Assembly: GCA_020832305.1 (NCBI GenBank)
Contig: JAFIEV010000068.1
Location: 1-33,381, forward strand
Length of the DNA: 33,381 nucleotides
Source of the DNA: Cyclobacteriaceae bacterium
Lineage (GTDB): Bacteria; Bacteroidota; Bacteroidia; Cytophagales; Cyclobacteriaceae
Direction: 5' to 3'
Positions 1 to 9,221 of this stretch are shown in pieces (position 1 is the first letter of the stretch; every line of letters starts with the position of its first letter). The translations under genes and the position numbers were made by a program. The notes beneath the pieces are model-generated. The model worked only from the letters and a program-made list of their open reading frames with translations, made no database searches and was not told the origin of the DNA.

Positions 1-774
1 ATAGCATCCAGGTTATACTGGTAATGCACATGCTCAGTCGGTAAATCAGCCAGAAAACTACCCAATCCCGTTATGATGTCTATTTGCACATTATCAGTCC
101 CTGCTGTGGACATGGGCAGGTTCCCGACATACGAGCAATTCATGAAAAATGGTGCTGACTGTTTTCGGAAAAAAGAAAGGCGATTGTCCAGAATCAATGC
201 AGTTATTTGCAAACGGCAGGCAAATCCCGTCAGGGATGGCACCTTTGTAGAAAATGCTGCAAGTAGGATGTCAAGCCCTGTAAGGGCGAAACAATTTCTT
301 ATCTTTTGACACAGCCTGTCAGTTTACGGAACAGGGTGTCGCTCCTACGGAGCTCAATTCCCCGGTTATCATTTTTTCTACAAAGGTGCCACGCCAATGG
401 CGCTTGCTTCACACTTCACCATAGCATCCAGGTTAAATAGATAATGCACATGCTCAATCGGTAAATCAACCAGAAAACTACCCATTCCCATTATGATGTC
501 TATTTGCAAATTGTCAGTCCCTGCTGTGGACATGGGCAGGTCCCCTACAAATGAGCAATTCATGAAAAATGGTGCTGACTGTTTACGGAAAAAAGAAAGG
601 CGATTGTCCATAATCGATGCTGATGTTTGCAAACGGCAAGCAAATCCCGTCAGGGATGGCACCTTTGTAGAAAATGCTGCAAATAGGATGTCAAGCCCTG
701 TAAGGGCGAAACAATTTCTTATCTTTTGACACAGCCTATCAGTTTACGGAACAGAGTGTCGCTCCTGTGGAGCC
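1..774. repeat. Direct repeat with 420-bp period, two copies
   Basis: Bases 1-354 recur at 421-774 with no gaps and about 27 mismatches by hand count (roughly 92% identity). Copy 1 may continue left of the window. Each copy carries short hairpins with tight loops: ATCCC/GGGAT at 224-237, GCCCT/AGGGC at 275-287 and GCTCC/GGAGC at 341-353, with equivalents 420 bases later. The last has loop TAC in copy 1 and TGT in copy 2. The flank TTCTACAAAGGTGCCA occurs in both orientations (rc at 238-253, forward at 376-391 beside a CGCC/GGCG hairpin). This resembles the interspersed short-palindrome repeats common in Bacteroidota. Short reading frames exist on both strands, but no known protein is recognised. 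Confidence 0.85.
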
Positions 775-918
775 TTGCTACATTGAATGATGACTGATCT
801 GCAGTTAAAGTGCCATCAGAATAAAAAAGTAAATTGATGCTATATGAGCTTAGTGTCTAAATAAAAACGCGGTAATGGCGTAATCTTGCTTCGTTTGCAC
901 ACAGAAAAGGTATGTTAA

Positions 919-965
919 AAAAGGACTTAAAAACAAGAAAAAAAGCCTTGTTTTTCAGTCCTTTT
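919..965 (-). terminator. Strong intrinsic terminator after mscL
   Basis: Two stacked stems: AAAAGGACT (919-927) pairs with AGTCCTTTT (957-965), and AAAAACAAG (929-937) pairs with CTTGTTTTT (947-955), leaving a 9-base A-rich loop. Read on the minus strand it lies about 30 bases past the mscL stop codon and runs into a short T tract. Bases 775-918 beyond it show no gene. Confidence 0.75.
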
Positions 966-995
966 ACTTCTTGCCTTAAGGCCGACGGGAAAAAA

Positions 996-1388
996 TTATT
1001 TTCTAAGTAAATCGCGGATTTCTGTAAGCAGTCTTACATCTTCAGGTGGTGCCGGAGGAGCGGCAGGAGCTTCTTCCTTCTTGCGTTTCATAGAATTAAT
1101 GCCCTTGACCACAAGAAATACAGCAAAGGCAATAATCACAAATTCAACTATGGTTTGTGTCAAAACACCATAATTCATAGAAACTTCTTCGATTTCACCC
1201 TGTGCATCCTTGAGCACAATTCTAAGATCAGAAAAATCAACACCACCAATTAAAATTCCTATGGGAGGCATTATGATGTCATTAACCACCGAAGTGACAA
1301 TTTTACTGAAGGCCACACCAATAACAAGACCAACAGCCAGATCAATCACGTTGCCACGCATGGCAAACTCTTTAAATTCCTTTAGCAT
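996..1388 (-). CDS. mscL: Large-conductance mechanosensitive channel MscL
   Basis: Homopentameric inner-membrane channel that opens under membrane tension and releases solutes during hypo-osmotic shock. The 130-residue product has the family landmarks: N-terminal amphipathic helix ([20 protein letters not shown]), the pore-lining TM1 with small residues, the [12 protein letters not shown] segment, TM2 (residues about 80-103), and a charged C-terminal helix ending [11 protein letters not shown] after an Ala/Pro linker. The frame stays open to a TTG at 1427, but the ATG at 1388 matches the usual family start and length (about 130-140 residues). It lies 68 bases downstream of the minus-strand gene at 1457-2719 and ends before a strong terminator, so the two may be co-transcribed. 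Confidence 0.96.
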   Translation of the reverse strand: MLKEFKEFAMRGNVIDLAVGLVIGVAFSKIVTSVVNDIIMPPIGILIGGVDFSDLRIVLKDAQGEIEEVSMNYGVLTQTIVEFVIIAFAVFLVVKGINSMKRKKEEAPAAPPAPPEDVRLLTEIRDLLRK

Positions 1389-1456
1389 AGATTTGAAGTT
1401 ATAATTGTTAAAAATTTTTTCAATCAAATCATTTCAAATCAAATATGCAAATCAAA

Positions 1457-2719
1457 TCAGGTTTTTTGCTTTTTCTTTTTTGCAGCAGGGAATAATATAT
1501 TGTTTAAGATAAGCCTGTACCCCGGAGAATTGGGATGCAGATTGAGATCGGTAGGTTCCTCCCCCACCAGATGCTGGTAATCCTCCGGGTCATGTCCGCC
1601 GTAAAAAGTCCAAAACCCTTTCCCGTGAATACCATGAATATACCGTGCTTCATCGAGCTCCAGAAACTCACCCATTACCAGCACATCCGATTTGATGTAT
1701 CTCTTTTTAAAGGCTGTTGTTTGCCCCATAAAACCTTTGATAATGCGGCTGTGATTTTGCGTCAGCATTGTCGGTATAGGATCCCATTTGGCAGAGAACT
1801 CAAACAGGGTAAAAAAATCATTATACTCTTTGATCCTTCTTTCTTCGGGTTGATTATCAATGGTGCTGTATTCATACTCATAAGGATCCATTTTGAGCAA
1901 AAAGTCTTTGAAGGCAAAGGTCTTGCCAAAATCAAGCTTATTCTGCGCATCAGGGTCTGGCGGATCACCATCATAAACGGCGGCACATATATCCACCCCC
2001 TCTGCCGCCAGGGCTATATCATAAGTATCGGTGGCAGAGCACATGGCAAACATAAAACCACCTCCGGCCACAAACTCTTTAATTTTTTTTACCACAGCCA
2101 GCTTTAATTGAGAAACTTTAGAGAAGCCATGTTTTCTGGCCAGTTCATTGTACTCTCGTTTCTGTTGAATATACCAGGGAAAATTGCGGTAGCTTTTTTC
2201 AAATTTCCCAAACTGGCCCGTAAAATCTTCATGGTGCAGGTGCAGCCAATCGTATTTGGGCAAGTCACCGTAAAGAACTTCATCATCAAAAATAACATCA
2301 TAAGGTATTTCGGCATAAGTAAGCACCAGGGTTACTGCATCGTCCCAGGGCTGTGCCGTTTTGGGTGAATATACCGCTATTTTCGGCACCTTTTCAAGCT
2401 TCATAACATCGGTATTTGACACCGGATTGGCAAGCTCGCTGTATATCTGATTGGCCTGGGCATCTGAAATTACCTGGTATGAAATCCCCCTGATGACCAG
2501 TTCATTTTCGATTTTCTGATAATACTTCGACATAAAACTGCCACCCCTGTAATTAAGCAGCCAGTCAACCTCTATGCCTTGCTGCAAAATCCAGTACGCA
2601 ATGCCATAGGCCTTGAGGTGATTGGCCTGGGTTCCATCCATATGTATCAGGATAGCCGACGCCCTGAGGGCATTGGCCGACAACAATGAAATTAACAGAA
2701 ACGTAATAAAACCGCGCAT
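1457..2719 (-). CDS. Secreted protein of the Bacteroidota 'asparagine synthetase B' family (function unproven)
   Basis: 420 residues with a Sec signal peptide (MRGFITFLLISLLSANALRASA). The mature start ILIHMDGTQANHLKAYGIAYW and the WLLNYRGGSF segment are typical of a conserved Bacteroidota family that databases usually name asparagine synthetase B. The sequence shows no N-terminal Cys of a glutamine amidotransferase and no SGGxDS ATP-pyrophosphatase motif, so I would not accept that reaction from the name. Conserved His/Asp-rich stretches (DWLHLHHEDFTGQ, about residue 160) and a Cys in FAMCSATDTYDIALA suggest a secreted enzyme of unknown activity. The C-terminus is lysine-rich (KKKKQKT). The start at 2719 is fixed by the signal peptide. 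It is divergent from the permease at 2823. Confidence 0.75.
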   Translation of the reverse strand: MRGFITFLLISLLSANALRASAILIHMDGTQANHLKAYGIAYWILQQGIEVDWLLNYRGGSFMSKYYQKIENELVIRGISYQVISDAQANQIYSELANPVSNTDVMKLEKVPKIAVYSPKTAQPWDDAVTLVLTYAEIPYDVIFDDEVLYGDLPKYDWLHLHHEDFTGQFGKFEKSYRNFPWYIQQKREYNELARKHGFSKVSQLKLAVVKKIKEFVAGGGFMFAMCSATDTYDIALAAEGVDICAAVYDGDPPDPDAQNKLDFGKTFAFKDFLLKMDPYEYEYSTIDNQPEERRIKEYNDFFTLFEFSAKWDPIPTMLTQNHSRIIKGFMGQTTAFKKRYIKSDVLVMGEFLELDEARYIHGIHGKGFWTFYGGHDPEDYQHLVGEEPTDLNLHPNSPGYRLILNNILFPAAKKKKQKT

Positions 2720-2753
2720 TTCAAAATCCTTTTTTACCTTTCTTCACAAGTTA

Positions 2754-2781
2754 TACAATCTTTACATAAATAATGATTGTA
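2754..2781. promoter_or_regulatory. Inverted repeat in a divergent intergenic region
   Basis: TACAATC (2754-2760) and GATTGTA (2775-2781) form a perfect 7-bp inverted repeat with a 14-base spacer, midway between the divergent genes starting at 2719 and 2823. This could be an operator. A TACTTTG sequence at 2813-2819 with a TTG at 2793-2795 resembles the Bacteroidota -7/-33 promoter, but it ends only three bases before the ATG, so it would give an almost leaderless message. Both readings are weak. Confidence 0.25.
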
Positions 2782-2822
2782 AGCGGATATTGTTGTGTTA
2801 ACTTGTAAAAAATACTTTGGAA

Positions 2823-4058
2823 ATGAACCTGATTGAAAACTATCATGAATCAATACGGTCTATTAAAGGCAATTTATTGAGGACCATTCTCACTGCAATG
2901 ATCATTGCCATAGGCATTACCGCCCTGGTGGGCATACTCACCGCCATTGATGGCATTAAAGCGTCGATTAACACCAGTTTTTCCAGCCTGGGAGCCAATA
3001 CCTTTGACATAAGAAGAAAGCGGCCAGACTTAACCATGCAACAAGGCAAGCAGGAAAAAATATTTCCCCTGCTCAAGTATAAGGAAGTGACAGATTTCAA
3101 AGATCAGTTTAAATATGGCAATGCCACCTCGCATGTATTTCTCAGTGGAAATGCCGAAGTGAAACGGTTTTCAAAGAAAACAAACCCCAATATTTCCATC
3201 CAGGGCATCGATGAAAATTACATGCGCATACGGGATTACAATATTGGTAAAGGAAGGAATTTTACCGAACTGGATATTCAAAACAACGTAAATCACGCAC
3301 TTATAGGCACTGAGGTAGCCAAAGCCTTGTTTGATAAAAACGAAGATCCTTTAAACCAGTTGATTTCTTTTTATGGAACACAATTTAAAATTGTAGGATT
3401 GCTCGAAGAAAAGGGAGGCTTCGGGGGCAACACCAGCGCCGATCGCACCATATTTATCCCGATAGGTGCCGCCATCCGGATCTCAGGCAGAGGTGATCTG
3501 AACTTTGCCCTTACCATTCAAGCCAACGACCCTTCCAGACTGGATGAAGTAATGGGAGAAGCTACCGGACTTATGCGCAAAATTCGCAGGGATCCTCTGA
3601 GTGAAGAAGACTCTTTTGAAATATCAAGAAATAAAACCATGGAAGAACGGCTCGATGAAATAAGCGGTTATTTGAAAATCGGAGGTTTTACCATTGGCTT
3701 CATTACCCTTCTGGGTGCATCCATCGGTCTGATGAACATAATGCTCGTTTCGGTTACGGAAAGAACCCGTGAAATAGGTGTACGCAAAGCGCTCGGCGCA
3801 ACGCCTAAAAGAATCAGGGAACAATTTCTCATGGAAGCCATCGCCATATGTCTGCTGGGCGGAATCGCCGGTGTATTTATGGGCATTGCCATAGGAAATA
3901 TTATATCCAATGTGATCAATGCCGGCACCTTTGTGGCTCCGTGGCAATGGGTCACTATTGGATTGGTTGTCTGTGTATTAGTAGGTGTATTATCAGGTTA
4001 TTATCCGGCATTTAAAGCTTCTAAATTAGATCCGATTGATGCCCTGAGATACGAATAA
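2823..4058 (+). CDS. ABC transporter permease, FtsX/MacB type
   Basis: 411 residues with the MacB/FtsX layout: TM1 at about residues 20-40, a large periplasmic MacB-PCD-like domain (about 45-270), then three C-terminal TMs. The cytoplasmic loop carries the family signature TERTREIGVRKALGATPKRI, and the protein ends SGYYPAFKASKLDPIDALRYE. Such permeases work with an ATP-binding subunit to extrude lipoproteins, peptides or drugs by mechanotransmission. No ATPase gene is adjacent, so the partner must be encoded elsewhere. The frame is open to a TTG at 2817, but the ATG at 2823 (MNLIENYHESIRSIKGN) fits the family. A 166-base gap separates it from the next plus-strand gene. Confidence 0.9.
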   Translation: MNLIENYHESIRSIKGNLLRTILTAMIIAIGITALVGILTAIDGIKASINTSFSSLGANTFDIRRKRPDLTMQQGKQEKIFPLLKYKEVTDFKDQFKYGNATSHVFLSGNAEVKRFSKKTNPNISIQGIDENYMRIRDYNIGKGRNFTELDIQNNVNHALIGTEVAKALFDKNEDPLNQLISFYGTQFKIVGLLEEKGGFGGNTSADRTIFIPIGAAIRISGRGDLNFALTIQANDPSRLDEVMGEATGLMRKIRRDPLSEEDSFEISRNKTMEERLDEISGYLKIGGFTIGFITLLGASIGLMNIMLVSVTERTREIGVRKALGATPKRIREQFLMEAIAICLLGGIAGVFMGIAIGNIISNVINAGTFVAPWQWVTIGLVVCVLVGVLSGYYPAFKASKLDPIDALRYE

Positions 4059-4224
4059 AATGGCGATCCATCGCAAATTGTAAATACTCAAAATGTTTTA
4101 CTGAAAGCTAAATTCATAGCGCCCGAATGTTGCATAGCTTTTAAATAAAAGATTTTTGTTATTACTTTGAAAACCGGTAGCTTTCCGTTTAAATATAATT
4201 AGCAGGAGTAATTATTATGATTTG

Positions 4225-5007
4225 ATGGTCGTTTTGCGTTTATGCCTTCCTTTATTATTTCTGGCAAACCTATGTTTAGGCCAAAATACAGAATTTACCC
4301 TGGCAGGAGAGTATCAGGGGAGAAATGTCTATGTGCAAAATCCGCTGAGCCCCGATAAAGTTAATTTTTGTGTATTGGAAGTGTATTTAAACGACCTTCT
4401 TATAATAGAAAAGCCAAAGTCTTCTGCTTTTGAAATCAATTTATCGGAGTTTAGCATAGGCCAGTCTGTAGTCTTACGCATTACCCACCGCGAAGGATGC
4501 AGCCCAAAAATCATCAATCCCCAGGTAATCCGTGCCAGAAGCCGCTTCCAGTTTCTTTCCTTCAATATCGATGAAAATTCAATTAATTGGTTTACCACAG
4601 GGGAAGAAGACAAAGGCAAATTTTTCATCGAGCAATACCTCAGCAATCAATGGTTCACCGGCGCCGAAATACCTGCCAAGGGGACTCTTAACAACAACCA
4701 TTACAGTGTTTCTCCTTCGCATCATTCCGGTGAAAATACCTACAGGATTAAATATGTAAATGCCGAGGGCAAAATTGTCTTTTCAAAAGTGGAAAGGTTT
4801 TTTAGTTATCTCGATCCGGTTTCATTTTATCCGACCCGGGTCGATAATAAAATATATTTATCCCGGGAAATTCCCTTTGAGGTGGTTGACCCTCAAGGTA
4901 ACCTGATCACAAAAGGAATATCCAGGGAAATCACTCTAAACCACCTGCAGTCTGGCTTGTATTATCTCAGGATCGACAATCGCCAGGAAAGCTTCTTTAA
5001 AAAATAA
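4225..5007 (+). CDS. Small secreted protein with sorting-tail-like C-terminus
   Basis: 260 residues starting with a signal peptide (MVVLRLCLPLLFLANLCLGQ). The middle is beta-rich with no recognised catalytic motif. The last 65 residues (from VSFYPTRVDNKIYLS through QSGLYYLRIDNRQESFFKK) look like a type IX secretion type A sorting domain: YP near its start, a GxxI turn, then a short Y-L-R strand and a basic tail. The secretion route is inferred from that. ATG 4225 is used; a TTG directly precedes it at 4222, and an AGGAG lies at 4204-4208. It converges head-on with the minus-strand gene at 5008: the two stop codons are adjacent with no spacer. Confidence 0.7.
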   Translation: MVVLRLCLPLLFLANLCLGQNTEFTLAGEYQGRNVYVQNPLSPDKVNFCVLEVYLNDLLIIEKPKSSAFEINLSEFSIGQSVVLRITHREGCSPKIINPQVIRARSRFQFLSFNIDENSINWFTTGEEDKGKFFIEQYLSNQWFTGAEIPAKGTLNNNHYSVSPSHHSGENTYRIKYVNAEGKIVFSKVERFFSYLDPVSFYPTRVDNKIYLSREIPFEVVDPQGNLITKGISREITLNHLQSGLYYLRIDNRQESFFKK

Positions 5008-5928
5008 TCAATTATAATCAAGGTTTACACTGCCACCGGAAGTACTCATTTTTACCGGTATGCCGCCGCCATTAACGCTGCCTTGAATTCTTGAGCGCTC
5101 GGTAACACCCTGAAAATTATTTAATTTGCATTTCACATTATTTCCTTTTAGATCTATATCCATACCCATGTCCTGAGGAACACTGGCACTGATAGACCCT
5201 CCTGATGTGCGCAAGGTCAGATAACTTTCCAGCAATTCTACCCGGGCATTTATGCTGCCTCCACTGGTCTGGGCATCTATTGCACCATTTACACCATCGA
5301 GCCTGATCTGGCCTCCTGATGTTTTCAGGTTAAATGTACCATCGCCATTTTCAACCTTTATGCTGCCGCCACTGGTGCTGGCATTGATTTTACCCTGATA
5401 GTTTTTAATATCAATACTGCCACCCGAAGTTTGTGCCTGCATATCGCCCACCACTTCTTCTATATGTATGCGACCACCACTGGTTTTAACTTTTTGCGCC
5501 CCTCTGACCCCGGAAATAGAAATAGAACCACCACTGGTCTGTAAAATACATGCATAATCGTAAGGGGTATACACCACAAAAGAAATACTGGGACTATTCC
5601 AACCCCAACTGCCGGGCTTTCTCTTAGCCACAGCTTCTACGTTCCCTCCCTGTGCAGAAATATTAATATCAAAACGCTCAAGTACCTTCTCAGCAGCATT
5701 ACCACTGAGGTAATCTCCGCCACTGCGCACATACATTTCAACCATTACCTCATTTTCCTTTCCCTGCTCAACACTTATATTGCCTCCGGAAGTCTCTACA
5801 AGCAGGTTTCCTTGCCTTCCTGTCTTAAATTTTTGAGTAATGTGAGGTGTATCACCTGCCTTTTGCGCTTCTGCTGCTGAAAAGGTGAAAGCACAAGCGA
5901 ATGTGAGTAAAATCAATAAAACCTTCAT
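5008..5928 (-). CDS. Secreted TSGG-repeat protein, DUF4097-type putative adhesin
   Basis: 306 residues with a signal peptide (MKVLLILLTFACAFTFSAAEAQ). Nine TSGG motifs occur; six consecutive ones are spaced 18, 18, 18, 18, 18 and 20 residues apart, each followed by an I/V-x-I/V strand. That periodicity is what a right-handed beta-solenoid of the DUF4097 family would give. The family is exported and often sits near sigma/anti-sigma or envelope-stress genes, but its substrate is unknown. It abuts the convergent gene ending at 5007. The upstream region 5929-6190 (262 bases) shows no gene; it must hold promoters for this gene and for the divergent SusC gene, but I see no clear consensus. Confidence 0.8.
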   Translation of the reverse strand: MKVLLILLTFACAFTFSAAEAQKAGDTPHITQKFKTGRQGNLLVETSGGNISVEQGKENEVMVEMYVRSGGDYLSGNAAEKVLERFDINISAQGGNVEAVAKRKPGSWGWNSPSISFVVYTPYDYACILQTSGGSISISGVRGAQKVKTSGGRIHIEEVVGDMQAQTSGGSIDIKNYQGKINASTSGGSIKVENGDGTFNLKTSGGQIRLDGVNGAIDAQTSGGSINARVELLESYLTLRTSGGSISASVPQDMGMDIDLKGNNVKCKLNNFQGVTERSRIQGSVNGGGIPVKMSTSGGSVNLDYN

Positions 5929-6190
5929 AACATGTTTTTTTAGGCTGTTTTAAAAAAAGTTTTTTTTAGTAAGATGCAATCAGCGACATAAAAGTTGCAT
6001 GTGCATATACACTTATATCGTTGAGAATGAGCTTGCGGATTCAAAAAATTGATAAGCGGAAAATTTAAAACTTCAGTGGCGAAATTTGGCTGAAAAAATA
6101 ATTAATGTTTAGTTTGATAACCTTTTTACAAAACCAAAGTTTTAGATTAGCTTACGGTCAGCAAAAATGAATTCTATTTAAACATTCTGC

Positions 6191-9100
6191 ATGAATAAAA
6201 TATTACCGCTGATAATTTTGTGTATCCTCTTTCTTAGAATAGAATCTTATGCACAATCCCGCGTCATTACCGGAGTTGTTACCAATGCCCAGGACAACTC
6301 CCCTTTACCGGGTGTCAACATATTTATAAAAGGAACCAGCACCGGAACCATAACCGATTTTGAGGGCAGATACTCCCTGGGCGTCCCGGCAGATGCTACA
6401 TCCCTTGTGTTTTCATACATTGGCTTTATCAGCCAGGAAATCGCCATACAAGGTAAATCGGTAATCGATGTAAGCCTCGCTGAAGATGCCAAGCAGCTCG
6501 ATGAACTGGTCGTAACCGGTTATACCATGCAAAATAAGCGGGATATTCTGGGTTCGATTACTTCGGTTAAACCCGATGAACTGAGGCAAATGCCTATAGT
6601 GGGGTTTGACCAGGCGCTGCAAGGTCAGGCTTCAGGGGTTATGGTTACACAATCTTCGGGAGAACCCGGAGGTGGCATCATGGTGCGCATACGGGGCAAC
6701 TCTTCCATTTCCAGCTCAAACCGCCCTCTGTTTATCGTAGATGGTATTCCGGTTCGCGATGGAGGATTAACAGGCAGAAGCTTTGGAGGACAGCAGGACA
6801 ATGCCATTGCCTCCCTGAATCCCAACGACATCGAATCGATTGAGATATTAAAAGATGCCTCTGCAAAAGCCATGTTTGGCTCCAGGGCCGCCAATGGCGT
6901 AGTCCTGATCACTACCAAAAGAGGTAAAGCCGGTGAACGCACCCGTTTTGAAGTAGATGTGCAAAGAGGGCTGAGCGACCCTACCGGAAGGGTAGACCTG
7001 CTCAATGCTGCCGAACTCCTCGAGTTGCAAAGGGAATCGCTTATCAATGCAGGACAAGACCCCAACCTTGCCGGTATTCCCGGTGTAACTGATGCCGTAG
7101 ATACCGATTGGATCAATGCAGTAACCCGCAGGGCCTTGTACGAACAATATCAATTATCGGCATCCGGCGGTTCAGATAAAACCCGTTTCTACCTGAGTGG
7201 ATCCTTCAGAGATGAAGAAGGGGTAATCGTCAACAATTCATTCACCCGTATGACCGGCGCTGCCAACATTGACCACAATGCCAATAAAAGACTTAACTTT
7301 GGCTTAAACATCTCTGCCGGCCGCACCCTCAACAGAAGGGTCAAAGGCGATAACTTTCTCGATGGCGTATATTCCGGCGCCCTTCGCAGCCTTCCCTATT
7401 ACGCACCCTACGATGAAAATGGCAATTTCTATGTGCCTGGCAATCCGGGTTATGCCGAATTTCCCAACTTCAATCCATTGGCCCAGGCCATTCTTCCCAG
7501 GTTCGACACCTATGCAACCAAGCTGCTCGGAGGTTTTAATGCACGCTATGAAATAATGCCCAACCTTAGCCTGAGCACGAGATTCAGCCTTGACTATACC
7601 TCAACCATCGAAGATCAGTTCGAGCCGTCGGGTACCGCCATCGGAGGTTTTCTTCCCAGCATAGGCGGCAGGGGCTATGGCGTCTACAGCACCGGCGAAT
7701 CCTCGCAATTTCTCAATACCACCACCCTCATTTACAACAAAACCATTGGCGAAAAACACGCACTCGATGGCCTCCTCGGAACAGAAATATTGGAAAGGGT
7801 ATCGAGATCGAGCTTCGTAAGCGGACAATTTTTTCCGAGTGATGACTTTACCTATATTACCTCCGCCGGCCTTGTGAATGATGGTTCTTCCTTTCTGATT
7901 GAAAGCGGACTGATATCCTTTTTCGGACAGCTAAATTATAAATACCAGGACCGCTACCTGGTTACCCTCAATGCCCGCTATGATGGTTCCTCGCGGTTTG
8001 GTGAAGATAGAAAATTCGGATTTTTCCCCTCAGCTTCCGTTGGATGGAGGCTGTCTGAAGAACAATTCCTTCAAAACTTTGAAAAAATTGATGACCTTAA
8101 GCTGAGGATGAGCTACGGCATTACCGGCAACGAACGGATAGGAGACTTTCAGTTTTTAGGTACCTGGGCGGCTTCCAATGCCTATAACGGCGTGCCGGCC
8201 ATCTCTCCGGCCACTCTTGCCAACCCATTATTGCAATGGGAACAAACCACCGAATTTAACATAGGCGCCGATATCTCTTTATATTCGGGTCGTGTACAGA
8301 TCAATGCCGATTATTACTACAATACTACCAATGACCTGCTCCTGTCTGAGATTCTCCCCCTCACTACAGGTTTCGGATCTGTGCTGGGTAACCTGGGTGA
8401 AGTCACCAATCAGGGGGCTGAATTAACCATCAACTCAATTAATTTTAACGGCCCCTTGCGCTGGTCTACCCAGTTTAATATATCGAGAAACCAAAATATC
8501 GTAAGAAAACTCGCTACCGATGAGCCTCAATTTGCAGGCTACAATACCTTTACCAACAGCACCCATATCATAAAACCAGGTTATCCCCTGGGAACATACT
8601 GGGGACTGGTCTTTCTGGGCGTTGACCCGGGAACAGGCAATGCCATTTATAAAGATGTGAACAATGATGGTGAACTCACCGCAGAAGACGGCACTGTAAT
8701 TGGCAATGCGCAACCCGATTTCTTCGGCGGCCTCACCAATACCTGGTCGTATAAAGGCTTTGAGCTTTCTTTATTCCTGCAATTCAGCTATGGCAATGAA
8801 ATGATCAATTTCGCCAAAACCTCTATGGTAAATTCAGGCCAGGACATAGAAAATAACCAGACCCGTGAAGCCTTGCTGCGATGGAGAAATCCCGGCGATA
8901 TCACATCAGTGCCAAGATATGAATTTGAAAACACCTTTAACAACCGTTTCAGCAGCCGCTTTGTAGAAGATGCCAGCTATCTGAGAATAAAAAACCTCTC
9001 ACTGGCATATAATGTACCTTCAAAATGGGTTGAAAAATACCGGCTTGAAGGTGTGAGGCTATTCGTTTCAGGTACCAACCTCTGGACCCTGACCAATTAC

Positions 9101-9217
9101 TCCGGTGCAGATCCTGAAGTTAACAGCCTCGATGGTTCAACCGTATCTCAGGGACTTGATTTTTACACCTTACCTCAGGTGCGTACTTTAATGGCAGGCA
9201 TAAACCTTCGCTTTTAA
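6191..9217 (+). CDS. SusC/RagA-family TonB-linked outer-membrane transporter
   Basis: 1008 residues. A signal peptide (MNKILPLIILCILFLRIESYAQ) is followed by a carboxypeptidase-regulatory-like domain (VITGVVTNAQDNSPLPGVNI, about residues 24-100), a plug domain with the SusC signature region (DELVVTGYTMQNKRDILGSI and RIRGNSSISSSNRPLFIVDG, about 105-235) and a 22-strand-type barrel ending in the outer-membrane motif LMAGINLRF with terminal Phe. It imports oligomers through the outer membrane using TonB energy, with the SusD lipoprotein as a lid. SusD starts four bases after its stop. The downstream protease suggests peptide import, as in RagAB, rather than glycan import, but this is inference. 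Confidence 0.97.
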   Translation: MNKILPLIILCILFLRIESYAQSRVITGVVTNAQDNSPLPGVNIFIKGTSTGTITDFEGRYSLGVPADATSLVFSYIGFISQEIAIQGKSVIDVSLAEDAKQLDELVVTGYTMQNKRDILGSITSVKPDELRQMPIVGFDQALQGQASGVMVTQSSGEPGGGIMVRIRGNSSISSSNRPLFIVDGIPVRDGGLTGRSFGGQQDNAIASLNPNDIESIEILKDASAKAMFGSRAANGVVLITTKRGKAGERTRFEVDVQRGLSDPTGRVDLLNAAELLELQRESLINAGQDPNLAGIPGVTDAVDTDWINAVTRRALYEQYQLSASGGSDKTRFYLSGSFRDEEGVIVNNSFTRMTGAANIDHNANKRLNFGLNISAGRTLNRRVKGDNFLDGVYSGALRSLPYYAPYDENGNFYVPGNPGYAEFPNFNPLAQAILPRFDTYATKLLGGFNARYEIMPNLSLSTRFSLDYTSTIEDQFEPSGTAIGGFLPSIGGRGYGVYSTGESSQFLNTTTLIYNKTIGEKHALDGLLGTEILERVSRSSFVSGQFFPSDDFTYITSAGLVNDGSSFLIESGLISFFGQLNYKYQDRYLVTLNARYDGSSRFGEDRKFGFFPSASVGWRLSEEQFLQNFEKIDDLKLRMSYGITGNERIGDFQFLGTWAASNAYNGVPAISPATLANPLLQWEQTTEFNIGADISLYSGRVQINADYYYNTTNDLLLSEILPLTTGFGSVLGNLGEVTNQGAELTINSINFNGPLRWSTQFNISRNQNIVRKLATDEPQFAGYNTFTNSTHIIKPGYPLGTYWGLVFLGVDPGTGNAIYKDVNNDGELTAEDGTVIGNAQPDFFGGLTNTWSYKGFELSLFLQFSYGNEMINFAKTSMVNSGQDIENNQTREALLRWRNPGDITSVPRYEFENTFNNRFSSRFVEDASYLRIKNLSLAYNVPSKWVEKYRLEGVRLFVSGTNLWTLTNYSGADPEVNSLDGSTVSQGLDFYTLPQVRTLMAGINLRF

Positions 9218-9221
9218 GATT

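Noticed and set aside
996-1427. Longer MscL starting at the TTG at 1427
   Set aside because: The extra 13 residues are not part of the family, and an ATG at 1388 gives the standard N-terminus.
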